A stretch of DNA of 32,343 bases, from the NCBI GenBank assembly GCA_046732855.1, contig JBKPNX010000151.1:1-32343 (forward strand), in the 5' to 3' direction. Within the stretch, counting starts at the first letter, position 1, and each line of letters begins with the position of its first letter. The notes under the pieces are model-generated. The model was not told where the DNA came from, searched no databases, and saw only the letters and a program-made list of their open reading frames with translations. Origin of the DNA: JBKPNX01 sp046732855 (GTDB lineage Bacteria; Pseudomonadota; Alphaproteobacteria; Geminicoccales; Geminicoccaceae). Shown piece by piece: positions 8,481 to 16,415 of this stretch. The translations under genes were made by a program, and so were the position numbers.

Positions 8481-8894
8481 TCAGGCGATGGCGTGACGGG
8501 CGTACGTGGCCCGCTCGATCGCCGCCGCGACCAGCCGGTCGACATTGAGCCGCCTGCGCAGCAGGCCGAGCACTTCGAGTTCCGCCGAGGCGAGCGTGCC
8601 ATCCGCCGCGGCGACGTCGCAGGCCAGCGCGTAGGCAGTCTCGCGCAGCGGTTGCGGCAACGCCTCGGCGATCATCTCGCAGGCCACCGCCAGGCCATCC
8701 TCGTCGCGCAGCAGCTCGGCGCAGTCCCGCCCGACGCCGGTCAGTCGCTGGTGGTCGAAGTCGCGAAACACCGGTAGATAGCGCACCTGCCGCCCGATCG
8801 TCTCGATCTCGGCATCGGTCATCTCGCCTTCGGCCGCGGCGACCAGCATCATGGTGAAGATCAGCGCGGTATGTTGGTCGATCGGTCGCTGCAT
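8481..8894 (-). CDS. TerB-like (tellurite resistance TerB family) protein
   Basis: 137-residue all-helical protein of the TerB family. Two acidic helix-turn segments, AAAEGEMTDAEIETIG (about 19-34) and AAADGTLASAELEVLG (about 95-110), repeat the paired pattern that binds metal in TerB. The stand-alone form in alphaproteobacteria is usually of unknown role, and no other ter genes (terC, terD, terZ) are present, so tellurite resistance should not be assumed. It is the first gene of a two-gene minus-strand unit with nnr (seven-base gap) and is divergent from psuG; the 168 bases at 8895-9062 must hold both promoters. ATG 8894 is the first in-frame start. Confidence 0.85.
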   Translation of the reverse strand: MQRPIDQHTALIFTMMLVAAAEGEMTDAEIETIGRQVRYLPVFRDFDHQRLTGVGRDCAELLRDEDGLAVACEMIAEALPQPLRETAYALACDVAAADGTLASAELEVLGLLRRRLNVDRLVAAAIERATYARHAIA

Positions 8895-9062
8895 GGCTCG
8901 TCCGGACTGGTTGTCGGCCGTGCATTAGACGCAAACGGGGCCGCCTCGCAAGACAAACCGGCGGGGCTGCGGCGATGCGCTCGCGGCGCACGACGACGGC
9001 ACGCCGGCGGTGCTCAGGGTACGTAAACGGAATGCGCGCTATCACCGCACCGAGGAGAACGC

Positions 9063-9971
9063 ATGACCATCGACCTCAGTCCTGGCGTCGGCGCCGCCCT
9101 GGCCGCAGGCGGTGCCGTGGTGGCCCTGGAATCGACCATCCTCTGCCATGGCATTCCGCGGCCCCGGAACCGGGAGCTGGCCGCCGAGATCGAGGACGCG
9201 GTGCGCGTCGTCGGGGCCGTCCCGGCCACCGTGGCGGTTATGGGCGGCCGCATCAAGGTCGGCCTGAGCGCGGCCGAGCTCGAGCATCTGCTTGGGGCGC
9301 CCGAGGTCGCCAAGTGCTCGACGCGCGATCTGCCGCGGATCGTGGCGAACGGCGGGCTCGGCGCGACGACCGTGGCGGCGACCGCGTTCGTCGCCGCGCG
9401 CGCGGGCATCGAGATCATGGCGACCGGCGGGCTCGGCGGCGTGCACCAGGGCGGCGAACGCAGTCTCGACGTCTCGGCCGATCTGGAGGAGCTGGCGCGC
9501 ACGCCGGTGACGGTCGTGTGCAGCGGCGTCAAGTCGATTCTGGACCAGGCGCGCACGCTCGAGCGCCTGGAGACGCTGGGCGTGCCGGTGGTCGGCTACC
9601 GCTGCGACGAGTTGCCCGGGTTCTACACGGTCGAGACCGGGCTGCGCGTGCCGCGGATCGAGCAGCTCGACGAACTCTGCCGCGTCCATACGGCGCACCG
9701 GGCGCTCGGCCTGCGCGGCATGGTCGTCGCGCAGCCGCCGCCGGCGCAGCACGCCATGGCCAGGGTGAAGATCGAGCGCCTGGTCGAGGAGGCGCGGATC
9801 GCGGCGCGTGCCAGGCGGATCCGCGGCGCGGCGTTCACGCCGTTCATGCTGCAGCACATGGCCGAGCGCAGCGAGGGCGCCACGGTCAGGGTCAACTGCG
9901 CCCTGGCGGTGAGCAACGCCGGCCTTGCCGGCGCGCTCGCGGCAGCGCTGGCTAAACAGCAAAGGGCTTGA
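9063..9971 (+). CDS. psuG: Pseudouridine-5'-phosphate glycosidase
   Basis: 302-residue PsuG/indigoidine synthase A-like enzyme that reversibly splits pseudouridine 5'-phosphate into uracil and ribose 5-phosphate. Conserved blocks are ALESTILCHGIPRPRN (21-36), EVAKCSTRDLP (81-91), ANGGLGATTVAATAF, MATGGLGGVHQGGERSLDVSADL (in two parts around 119-141) and VVCSGVKSILD (151-161). E23, K84, D140 and K157 fall at the positions of the catalytic residues known for the E. coli enzyme; K157 would form the Schiff base. GAGGAGAACGC sits directly before ATG 9063. The usual partner kinase gene psuK is not adjacent; the following gene encodes an HPt protein. A PfkB-type kinase elsewhere in the genome would be expected. 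Confidence 0.96.
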   Translation: MTIDLSPGVGAALAAGGAVVALESTILCHGIPRPRNRELAAEIEDAVRVVGAVPATVAVMGGRIKVGLSAAELEHLLGAPEVAKCSTRDLPRIVANGGLGATTVAATAFVAARAGIEIMATGGLGGVHQGGERSLDVSADLEELARTPVTVVCSGVKSILDQARTLERLETLGVPVVGYRCDELPGFYTVETGLRVPRIEQLDELCRVHTAHRALGLRGMVVAQPPPAQHAMARVKIERLVEEARIAARARRIRGAAFTPFMLQHMAERSEGATVRVNCALAVSNAGLAGALAAALAKQQRA

Positions 9972-9999
9972 CCCGCGCTCGGGGCGCGGTAAAAGGGCG

Positions 10000-10377
10000 A
10001 TGAAACCTATGGTTGAGCGCCCAGCCAGCATCCCGCACGAAACCCGCGGCGGCGAGCCCTCCAGCACCGAGCCGGTGCTCGATCTCGCTCATCTGCGCGG
10101 CTTTACCGACGGCGACCCGCAGCTGGAGGGCGAACTCTCCGCCCTGTTCCTGTCGACCGCCGCCACGTACCTGCTCGGCATGCGCGAAGCGCTCGCGGTC
10201 GGTCGGCCGTGGGCGTCGATCGCCCATGCGCTGAAGGGCGCGAGCGCGAACCTGGGCGCGCGCCGGCTGGCGACGCTGGCGCGTGTGGCCGAGGCCTCCG
10301 CGCCCGATTCCGCCCAGCTCGACGCGATCACGCAGGCGCTCGAGGAGGTCCGTGTGTTGTTCGCCCGGCGCGCTTGA
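10000..10377 (+). CDS. Hpt domain phosphotransfer protein
   Basis: 125-residue histidine phosphotransfer protein. The helical core at about 28-124 carries AHALKGASANLGARRLATLA, with H76 as the phosphorylatable histidine in the classical HxLKGxSxNLG context. The first 25 residues are a Pro/Glu-rich disordered lead. Such proteins shuttle phosphate between a hybrid sensor kinase and a response regulator; neither partner is encoded here, so it is an orphan relay component. ATG 10000 has AAAAGGG just upstream; a second ATG three codons on is possible. It begins 28 bases after psuG and may share its transcript, though no functional link is obvious. Confidence 0.88.
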   Translation: MKPMVERPASIPHETRGGEPSSTEPVLDLAHLRGFTDGDPQLEGELSALFLSTAATYLLGMREALAVGRPWASIAHALKGASANLGARRLATLARVAEASAPDSAQLDAITQALEEVRVLFARRA

Positions 10378-10540
10378 CCGGCCGGGTCCGACCAGCGCGC
10401 GCCAAGCCCGGCCGGTCGGGCCAGAAACTCCTTGATCTGCGCGTTCATTTCGCCTGATATGAAAGCGGCCTGGTTGTGCGATCGTGCCCGGACAAGGGCA
10501 GGCCAGGCGGACGGACAAGCAAAACAGGGGCGATGCGAGG

Positions 10541-11395
10541 ATGCGCAGTCGGGTCGTGCTGGCGTCGATCGGCGCCTTCAGCGTTGCAGCGGGCTGCGCC
10601 TACGATCCGACCGTGCTCGATGCCGGCTACACGCTCGGCTACGAGGTGCCCGCGGTCGAGGTGATGGTGCCGCAGGGCCCCGATTTCAACCAGGGACTGC
10701 GCGAAGGCTACCTCGGTCTCGGCGAGGAGATGGGCGGCGACTACGGCGACCGCTGGCACTTCCAGTTCAAGGCGGTCGACTCGGCCAAGGGCGAGCTGGT
10801 CCAGCCCGACACGGTGGAATCGCGCTGGCTCGCCGCCGATCGCGCCGAGGAGCTTTCCGCCGCGCGCGCGCGCCTGCTCGCCGCTCTCGATCAGGGCGGC
10901 CGGCGCAAGGCGCCCAAACCCGCCGCCGAGGCGCAGGTCGCGTTCGACTGCTGGCTCGAGCAGGCGGTGTGGACCCCGGATGCCGAGCTGACCTGCAAGC
11001 AGCGGTTCGAGACCGCGATCGCCGAGGTCGAGCGCGCGCTCACGACCGAAGAGGGCGCGTATCTCGTGTTCTTCGCCTGGGATCAGGCCGACCTGACCCC
11101 GGTGACCCAGGCGGTGCTCGCCCAGGTCGTCGCCGACTATGCGCGCGGCAGGCCGACGCGGGTGGTGATCGCCGGGCACGCCGACCGCTCGGGCACCGAC
11201 GCGTACAACCAGGCGCTCTCGGAGCAGCGGGCGCAGAACGTCGCCCGGGCGCTTACGGCGCGCGGCGTGCCGCAAAGCGCGCTGGAGGTGCAGTGGTTCG
11301 GCGAAAGCAAGCCGCGCATCCCGACCGCGGACGGCGTGCGCGAGCCGCAGAACCGGCGCGTCGAGATCACCTTCGGCGAGGCTCCCTCGGCCTAG
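10541..11395 (+). CDS. OmpA family lipoprotein
   Basis: 284-residue envelope protein. A short signal ends in SVAAGC, a plausible lipobox with C19 as the lipidated residue. The middle (20-170) is charged, with FDCWLEQAVWTPDAELTC suggesting a small disulphide-bonded region. The C-terminal OmpA-like peptidoglycan-binding domain spans about 174-278: VVIAGHADRSGTDAYNQALS followed by EQRAQNVARAL, with D220 and R230 at the usual diaminopimelate-binding positions, and ending NRRVEITF. It would tether the outer membrane to the cell wall, like other alphaproteobacterial OmpA lipoproteins. ATG 10541 is preceded by GCGAGG; an earlier open stretch from 10484 lacks a signal peptide start. Confidence 0.9.
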   Translation: MRSRVVLASIGAFSVAAGCAYDPTVLDAGYTLGYEVPAVEVMVPQGPDFNQGLREGYLGLGEEMGGDYGDRWHFQFKAVDSAKGELVQPDTVESRWLAADRAEELSAARARLLAALDQGGRRKAPKPAAEAQVAFDCWLEQAVWTPDAELTCKQRFETAIAEVERALTTEEGAYLVFFAWDQADLTPVTQAVLAQVVADYARGRPTRVVIAGHADRSGTDAYNQALSEQRAQNVARALTARGVPQSALEVQWFGESKPRIPTADGVREPQNRRVEITFGEAPSA

Positions 11396-11436
11396 CGCCA
11401 GGAAGCGCAGGTTAGCGCTTACGGTCCCCCAATCGG

Positions 11437-11511
11437 AACCCGCGGCGATCCAGAGATGATCGCCGACCTTCCTGGATTGCTTCGCGCCTTCGGGCGTTCG
11501 CAATGACGGCC
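11437..11511 (-). repeat. Dispersed intergenic repeat, copy A
   Basis: On the minus strand this reads GGCCGTCATTGCGAACGC, then GAAGGCGCGAAGCAATCCAG, then (after a spacer) TCTGGATCGCCGCG. It matches the copy at 31556-31643 over both the left block and the start of the right block. Such CATTGCGAGC...GAAGCAATCCAG elements are common between genes in alphaproteobacteria and have partly self-complementary ends. Here the element lies just after the OmpA-like gene and before a decayed gene. Confidence 0.7.
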
Positions 11512-11672
11512 AAGTCGAGGCTCACGGCCTGCCGGTTGTGAACAGCAGGAGGGCGGACGTCCGGTTTCGGGCGCCGTGAACGGCGCGCCCGTAGCGGTCG
11601 CGGCGTCCAGCAAGCTTCTAATCGCGGATGATCGGGCCTACCCTCGTGCGAAATCAGCGGGAAGGCGTGATC

Positions 11673-12140
11673 ATGAGCGGCGCCAGGACATTCGTTGCGG
11701 TACTGACGATGGTCGCCGCTTGCGCTCCGCCGCCGGACCCGAGGCGGCCGAAATGTGTTGCGCTGGGCGAGCGTGGGCGGCGCGCTAACCGCCGATCCTC
11801 ATGCCTACGACGATATCCAGACCACCGCTCAGCTCCGTCAGATCTACGAGCCGTTGGTAAGGTTTGATTCCGACCTGAATCTGGGCCCGCAGCTGGCCGT
11901 GGCCTGGCGCTTGGTCGATGCGACAACCTGGACGTTCGAACTACCCGAACGGGCGTTTCCACGACGCCACGGCACTCACGGCCGAGGACGTTGTCTTTCA
12001 GCTACGGTCGCGCCAAGACCGAGCTTCCCGTGGGTTTCGCGGGGCGCATCGAGAGCATCGCCGCGGTGCACGTGGTCGACGAGCACACCGTGCGCATCGA
12101 GACCAACTTCCCGGACCCGCAGCTATGGGACGGCACCCTT
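11673..12140 (+). pseudogene. Remnant of peptide/dipeptide ABC transporter substrate-binding protein
   Basis: A family 5 (DppA/OppA-like) solute-binding lipoprotein gene broken by at least three frameshifts. It starts at ATG 11673 behind GGAAGG with a lipoprotein signal (VLTMVAACAPPP). Near 11755 the frame changes and LRWASVGGALTADPHAYDD, LRQIYEPLVRFDSDL and LAVAWRLVDATTWTFEL follow. Near 11945 it changes again to NGRFHDATALTAEDVVFQL, and near 12000 once more to GRAKTELPVGFAGRIESIAA and VDEHTVRIETNFPDPQLWD. All four pieces are in the correct order for this family. Similarity stops near 12140, so about two thirds of a protein of roughly 530 residues is gone, and no permease or ATPase genes follow. 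Every step shifts the frame by the same amount (+1), consistent with independent small indels. Confidence 0.85.
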
Positions 12141-12626
12141 GCAGTTGATGATGCTAACGCGCTTTCTCTTCTCTATTCTCCAAGTGCTGGATGAACCTCG
12201 CAGGTTTGGAAAGCTCCAGCGACCGCCCAGCGGGTGTGATTGAAAGTTAGCCGTTCGCGCACGAAAGGGAAAAGGATGACGCCTGACCTGTTCCCGCGGC
12301 CGGGGGAGCCGCCGCCTCGTCTATTGATGGTTCGAGTATGCGAGGTATAGAGGCGCGTAAGGAAGACCGCTCTGGGATCCCTGTCCGATCGTGAACGGCG
12401 AGCGCCGGCTCGGCCATGAGGACATGGCGAGTTCGGCAAACGGGCGCGCGGCCGGCCCTGAAATGAGAGCGCGGGCTTACTCGGAGAAGCTCGCACCTTC
12501 CTTCGGCGGCGCATCGCCACTGCGCTGGACCTCTGGCGCCGCGGCGTTCATGTTGAGCTGCGCCGGCGCTGGTCCAAGGGATGATCGGCCCGAGGGTCGA
12601 GCGCGCTTCACCGCGAACCCGGTGCC
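12141..12626. other. Intergenic region, no gene recognised
   Basis: 486 bases between the decayed solute-binding protein gene and the MFS gene. It contains a somewhat less GC-rich stretch near 12150-12260. Short frames exist on both strands but none has a ribosome site plus a recognisable motif. The MFS promoter is presumably here, but no -35/-10 pair is convincing. Confidence 0.4.
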
Positions 12627-14033
12627 ATGCTGATCCCGCTGATCGTCGCCTGCGCGTTGTTCATGGAAAATCTTGACTCGACCGCGATCGCCACCGCGCT
12701 GCCGGTGATCGCCGCGGCGTTCGGCGAAAGCCCGGTGCGGCTCAGCCTGGCGATCACCTCCTACCTGTTCGCGCTCGCGGTGTTCATCCCGATCAGCGGC
12801 TGGGTCGCCGACCGGTTCGGCGCGCGCCGGGTGTTCCGACTCGCGATCGCCGTGTTCGTGCTCGGGTCCGTCCTGTGCGGCTTCGCCTCTTCGGTCTGGC
12901 AACTGGTGCTGGCGCGCACGCTCCAGGGTCTGGGCGGCGCGATGATGGTGCCGGTCGGCCGCCTCGTCCTGCTGCGCGCGACCGCCAAGGCCGACCTCGT
13001 GCGCGCGATGGCCTGGCTGACCGTCCCGGCGCTGATCGGCCCCGTCCTCGGGCCGCCGCTCGGCGGCTTCATCACCACGTACGTGAGCTGGCGTTGGATC
13101 TTCTGGATCAACGTGCCGATCGGCGCGCTCGGGATCGTGCTGGTCTCATTGTTCATCCCGGACGTGCGCGAGGAGCGGCCGCCGCCCCTGGACCTGCGCG
13201 GCTTCCTCGTGAGCTCGGTCGGTCTGCTCGGGCTCGTCGCCGGTTTCGAGAGCATCGGCCGCGGCCTCGTGCCGCCGGGCTTCACCCTGCTGCTCCTCCT
13301 TGCCGGCGGGCTCGCGCTCGCGCTCTACGTGCGCCATGCGCGGCGGACCCCGCATCCCGTGATCGACCTCGCCCTCCTCGAGGTGCCGACCTTCCGCGCC
13401 GCCGTGATCGGCGGCTCTCTGTTCCGGATCGGCATCGGCGCGACCCCGTTCCTGTTGCCGCTGCTGCTGCAGGCCGGGTTCGGGCTCAGCGCGTTCAGCT
13501 CGGGCCTGCTCACCTTCGCCGCCGCCGCCGGGGCGATGCTCATGAAGATCACCGCGCCGCCGATCCTCAAGCGGTTCGGCTTCCGGCGCGTGCTGCTCGC
13601 GAACGCGCTGATCAGCAGCGCCTTCATCGCCGCGAACGGCCTGTTCCAGGCGACCACGCCGCATCTTTTCATCCTCGCCGTGCTGCTCGCGGGCGGCTTC
13701 TTCCGCTCGCTTCAGTTCACCAGTATCAACACGCTGGGTTACGCCGACATCGACCGCGTGAGCCTGAGCCGGGCGACCAGCTTCGCCAGCATGATGCAGC
13801 AGCTGTCGCTGACGGTCGGGGTCGGCACCGGGGCCCTGCTGCTGCACCTGAGCGCGGCCGCGCGTGGCGGCGAGCATCTCGCCGCCGCCGACTTCACCGC
13901 GGCGTTCTTCGGCGTCGCCATCCTGGCCGCGGCCTCCGTGCTCGCCTATGTCCCGCTCGCCGCCGACGCCGGCGCGGAGGTGAGCGGGCAGCCGCCGCTG
14001 CTAACCGACCGCCGCTCGGCCGACCGCCCCTGA
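12627..14033 (+). CDS. MFS transporter, DHA2 (EmrB/QacA) family
   Basis: 468-residue proton-driven exporter of the 14-helix drug:H+ antiporter-2 group. ENLDSTAIATALPVIAAAFG (14-33) is the DHA2-specific first-helix motif, GWVADRFGARRVFR (58-71) is MFS motif A, and ALIGPVLGPPLGGFI in helix 5 is the antiporter motif C. Helices run almost to the end, followed by a short polar tail. The chosen ATG 12627 is the first possible start after an in-frame stop at 12582, but it lacks a clear Shine-Dalgarno sequence and leaves only a few residues before helix 1; homologues often have a longer lead, so the N-terminus may be slightly shortened. No TetR/MarR regulator or membrane-fusion partner is adjacent. 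Substrate unknown. Confidence 0.93.
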   Translation: MLIPLIVACALFMENLDSTAIATALPVIAAAFGESPVRLSLAITSYLFALAVFIPISGWVADRFGARRVFRLAIAVFVLGSVLCGFASSVWQLVLARTLQGLGGAMMVPVGRLVLLRATAKADLVRAMAWLTVPALIGPVLGPPLGGFITTYVSWRWIFWINVPIGALGIVLVSLFIPDVREERPPPLDLRGFLVSSVGLLGLVAGFESIGRGLVPPGFTLLLLLAGGLALALYVRHARRTPHPVIDLALLEVPTFRAAVIGGSLFRIGIGATPFLLPLLLQAGFGLSAFSSGLLTFAAAAGAMLMKITAPPILKRFGFRRVLLANALISSAFIAANGLFQATTPHLFILAVLLAGGFFRSLQFTSINTLGYADIDRVSLSRATSFASMMQQLSLTVGVGTGALLLHLSAAARGGEHLAAADFTAAFFGVAILAAASVLAYVPLAADAGAEVSGQPPLLTDRRSADRP

Positions 14034-14316
14034 CCCGGCTTGGACGACGCGTGCTCGGCCGAGCGCTCGCTCGCCGCCAGCCGGAGCGGCGCACGCGCCG
14101 CCCGCAGGGGCATGCCCGCACGGCAGGCGCATCCCTGTTGCGCCGCACGACTTTGCTCGCGATCGCCATGGGCGGCGACCCGATCGGGCGCTATGTTTCC
14201 GGGCAGAGGCCATCGCCGCGTTGGCCGGGGGCGCCTCGGCAGGGAAGCGATCGGCCGACCGGGACCGGTCTGGCGCCGTCCTGGCGCCGCAGGTCCAGCG
14301 GAGGAGGAGGTCGGGT

Positions 14317-15294
14317 TTGGGCGACGAGACGGAGTGGGCGATCCCCGCAGCCGCGCAGCCGCGGCCCGAGGACTGCGCGTTCGACCTCGAGCGGGCGCTG
14401 GCCGGCGTCGTGGCGGTGCGCACCGAGATCCCCGCCGATGCGTTCACCGCCTCGATCCTCGGCACCGAGCGTGCCGGCAACGGCGTGGTGATCGACCGCA
14501 ACGGCCTGATCCTGACCATCGGCTACCTGATCACCGAGGCGGAGACGGTGTGGGTGAGCGCGCATTCCGGCGCCGCCGCGCCCGCGCACGTGGTCGGCTA
14601 CGATCAGGCGAGCGGCTTCGGCCTGATCCAGGCGCTCGGCCGGCTGGACGCGCCGCCGCTGGAGCTCGGCAGCGCGCAGGCGAGCGCGGTCGGCGACGAG
14701 GTGATCGTGGCGGGCGAAGGCGGTCGGCCCCATGCGCTCAAGGCGGCGGTGGTGTCCAAGCGCGAGTTCGCCGGCTACTGGGAATACGTGCTGGACGAGG
14801 CGATCTTCACCAGCCCGCCGCACCCGAGCTGGGGCGGGGCCGCCTGCCTCGCCGGCGACGGCCGCGTGGTCGGCATCGGCTCGCTGTTCGTGCAGGAGGC
14901 GCGCGGCGAGGGCATGGCGTCCCAGGGCAACATGATCGTGCCGATCGACCTGCTGAAGCCGATTCTGCACGACCTTATGACGCTCGGGCGGGTCGACCGG
15001 CCGCCGCGGCCGTGGCTCGGTATGTACACCTCCGCGACCGACGACACCGTGTTCGTCGCCGGCGTCGCGGGCGGCGGCCCGGCCGAGCGCGCCGGCATCA
15101 AGGCGGGCGATTTCGTGCTCGAGGTAGCGGGCGCGCGCGTCAGCGACCTCGCCGACACCTTCCGCCGCATCTGGGCCATCGGACCCGCCGGCAGCGCCAT
15201 CCCGCTGACCATCGTGCGCGACGGCGCGCTCCAGCGCGTCACCATTCAATCCGCCGACCGCAACGACTTCCTGAAGAAGCCCCGGCTGCATTAG
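14317..15294 (+). CDS. HtrA/S1C-like protein lacking the catalytic triad
   Basis: 325-residue trypsin-fold plus PDZ protein. The S1C core spans about 22-215 and the PDZ domain about 232-312 (GGGPAERAGIKAGDFVLEV). All three catalytic positions are replaced. The histidine loop reads LILTIGYLITEA (Y70 for His), the aspartate loop SGFGLIQAL (G100 for Asp), and the serine loop HPSWGGAACL (W172 for Ser). The rest of the fold is well kept, and from memory related alphaproteobacterial proteins share the IGYLITEA and WGG variants, so this looks like a conserved pseudoprotease, not a fresh mutant. There is no signal peptide with the start chosen here, TTG 14317, which has a perfect GAGGAGGAGG six bases upstream; the frame upstream to 14221 lacks family similarity. 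Possible role: PDZ-mediated binding or chaperoning in the cytoplasm (inference). Confidence 0.85.
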   Translation: MGDETEWAIPAAAQPRPEDCAFDLERALAGVVAVRTEIPADAFTASILGTERAGNGVVIDRNGLILTIGYLITEAETVWVSAHSGAAAPAHVVGYDQASGFGLIQALGRLDAPPLELGSAQASAVGDEVIVAGEGGRPHALKAAVVSKREFAGYWEYVLDEAIFTSPPHPSWGGAACLAGDGRVVGIGSLFVQEARGEGMASQGNMIVPIDLLKPILHDLMTLGRVDRPPRPWLGMYTSATDDTVFVAGVAGGGPAERAGIKAGDFVLEVAGARVSDLADTFRRIWAIGPAGSAIPLTIVRDGALQRVTIQSADRNDFLKKPRLH

Positions 15295-15769
15295 ACGCGC
15301 GGAGGTGCCGGGCGGCAATACCCTCCAGCTTCGCCTCCCGGATTGTAGCCAGACTCGGACGCAGTCCTGCCAAGCTCGGCCGAGACCACCTCAGCCTCGT
15401 CGAGCTCGGCGGTGCCGAACGCTCGCGCCAAACCCGCCGTAGACCGACGCGGCAGGTCGCACGCGCCGTCGCCCGCTCGCGCTGGCCTGCCGCATCGCGA
15501 CTTGTCGGGCCCGAGAGCGGGAGATCAGATCAGAAGGGCGACCCGCAACCTGCTCTTCTGGCTGGTCAGCGGGCGATTGTCGGTCGAGACATGACGATCG
15601 TGAACCGGCGTGTCGGCGCGGTCAGCCAGTTGCCAAAGCGTCCGTTGCTCCCGCCCAAAATCGGTGACCTGGGTCGATCGGCGGGGCGTGACAGCGTTGC
15701 GCTCGTGAGGCCCCTGCCTTGCTCAAATTCCTAGAATGAGGTACATGGGTTCGCGGCCTGCGCTCCTTG
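15295..15769. other. Intergenic region before tandem array, nothing recognised
   Basis: 475 bases following the pseudoprotease gene. Short open frames cross it on both strands but none shows a motif, a ribosome site or a known family, and I see no tRNA-like cloverleaf. The last 20 bases (AACCAGTTGGCGCGAACCCG, ending at 15790) already resemble the 3' half of the repeat unit that follows. Confidence 0.4.
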
Positions 15770-15791
15770 GAACCAGTTGGCGCGAACCCGG

Positions 15792-16415
15792 GATTCGCTG
15801 GCGCCGCAACCGAACGAACCCGACGAGCAGCTGGCGCAGGCCGGGCGATTCGCTGGCGCCGCAACCGAACGAACCCGACGAGCACGCGGCGCAGGCCGGG
15901 CGGTTCGCTGGCGCCGCAACCGAACGAGCCCGACCAGCACGCGGCGCAGGCCGGATTCGCTGGCGCCGCAACCGAACGAACCCTACGAGCACGCGGCGCA
16001 GGCCGGATTTGCTGGCGCCGCAACCGAACGAACCCGACCAGCACGCGGCGCAGGCCGGGCGGTTCGCTGGTGCCGCAACCGAACGAACCCGACGAGCACG
16101 CGGCGCAGGCCGGGCGGTTCGCTGGCGCCGCAATCGAACGAACCCGACCAGCAGTTGGCGCAGGCCGGGCGATTCGCTGGCGCCGCAACCGAACGAACCC
16201 GACGAGCACGCGGCGCAGGCCGGGCGGTTCGCTGGCGCCGCAACCGAACGAACCCCGACGAGCAGGCGGCGCAGGCTGGATTCGCTGGCGCCGCAGCCGA
16301 ACGAACCCGACCAGCAGGTGGCGCAGGCCGGATTCGCTGGCGCCGCAACCGAGCGAACCCGACGAGCAGCTGGCCGCAGCCCGGATCGCTGGCCGCGCAA
16401 CCGAACGAGCCCGAG
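15792..16415. repeat. Tandem array, 11 full and 1 partial units of about 55 bp
   Basis: Direct tandem repeats with unit starts at 15792, 15847, 15902, 15954, 16006, 16061, 16116, 16171, 16226, 16279, 16331 and 16384 (partial). Unit lengths are 55, 55, 52, 52, 55, 55, 55, 55, 53, 52 and 53. A unit opens GATTCGCTGGCGCCGCAACC or GGTTCGCTGGCGCCGCAACC, continues GAACGAACCCGACGAGCA, and ends GCGGCGCAGGCCGGGC or a three-base shorter form. The main variable sites are GACGAG/GACCAG and the four bases after AGCA. The arms GCGCCGC and GCGGCGC can pair in most units around a loop of about 24 bases. There are no unique spacers, so it is not CRISPR. It lies between the two HtrA-family genes. Degeneration is strongest at both ends, as expected for an array that grows and is homogenised internally. 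Confidence 0.95.

Noticed and set aside
8481..8894. Tellurite resistance operon.
   Set aside because: Only a TerB-like gene is present, beside nnr; no terA, terC, terD or terZ genes are in the window, so the resistance label would be unsupported.
9972..9995. Hairpin CCGCGC-TCGGG-GCGCGG after psuG as a terminator.
   Set aside because: It is followed by TAAAA and not by a T-run, and the next gene starts 28 bases after psuG, so termination here is doubtful.
12477..12902. Minus-strand frame across the MFS start region.
   Set aside because: It is low-complexity charged sequence antisense to the MFS gene, with no motif or ribosome site.
15792..16415. CRISPR array.
   Set aside because: The entire unit is conserved, with no unique spacers, and no cas genes are present.
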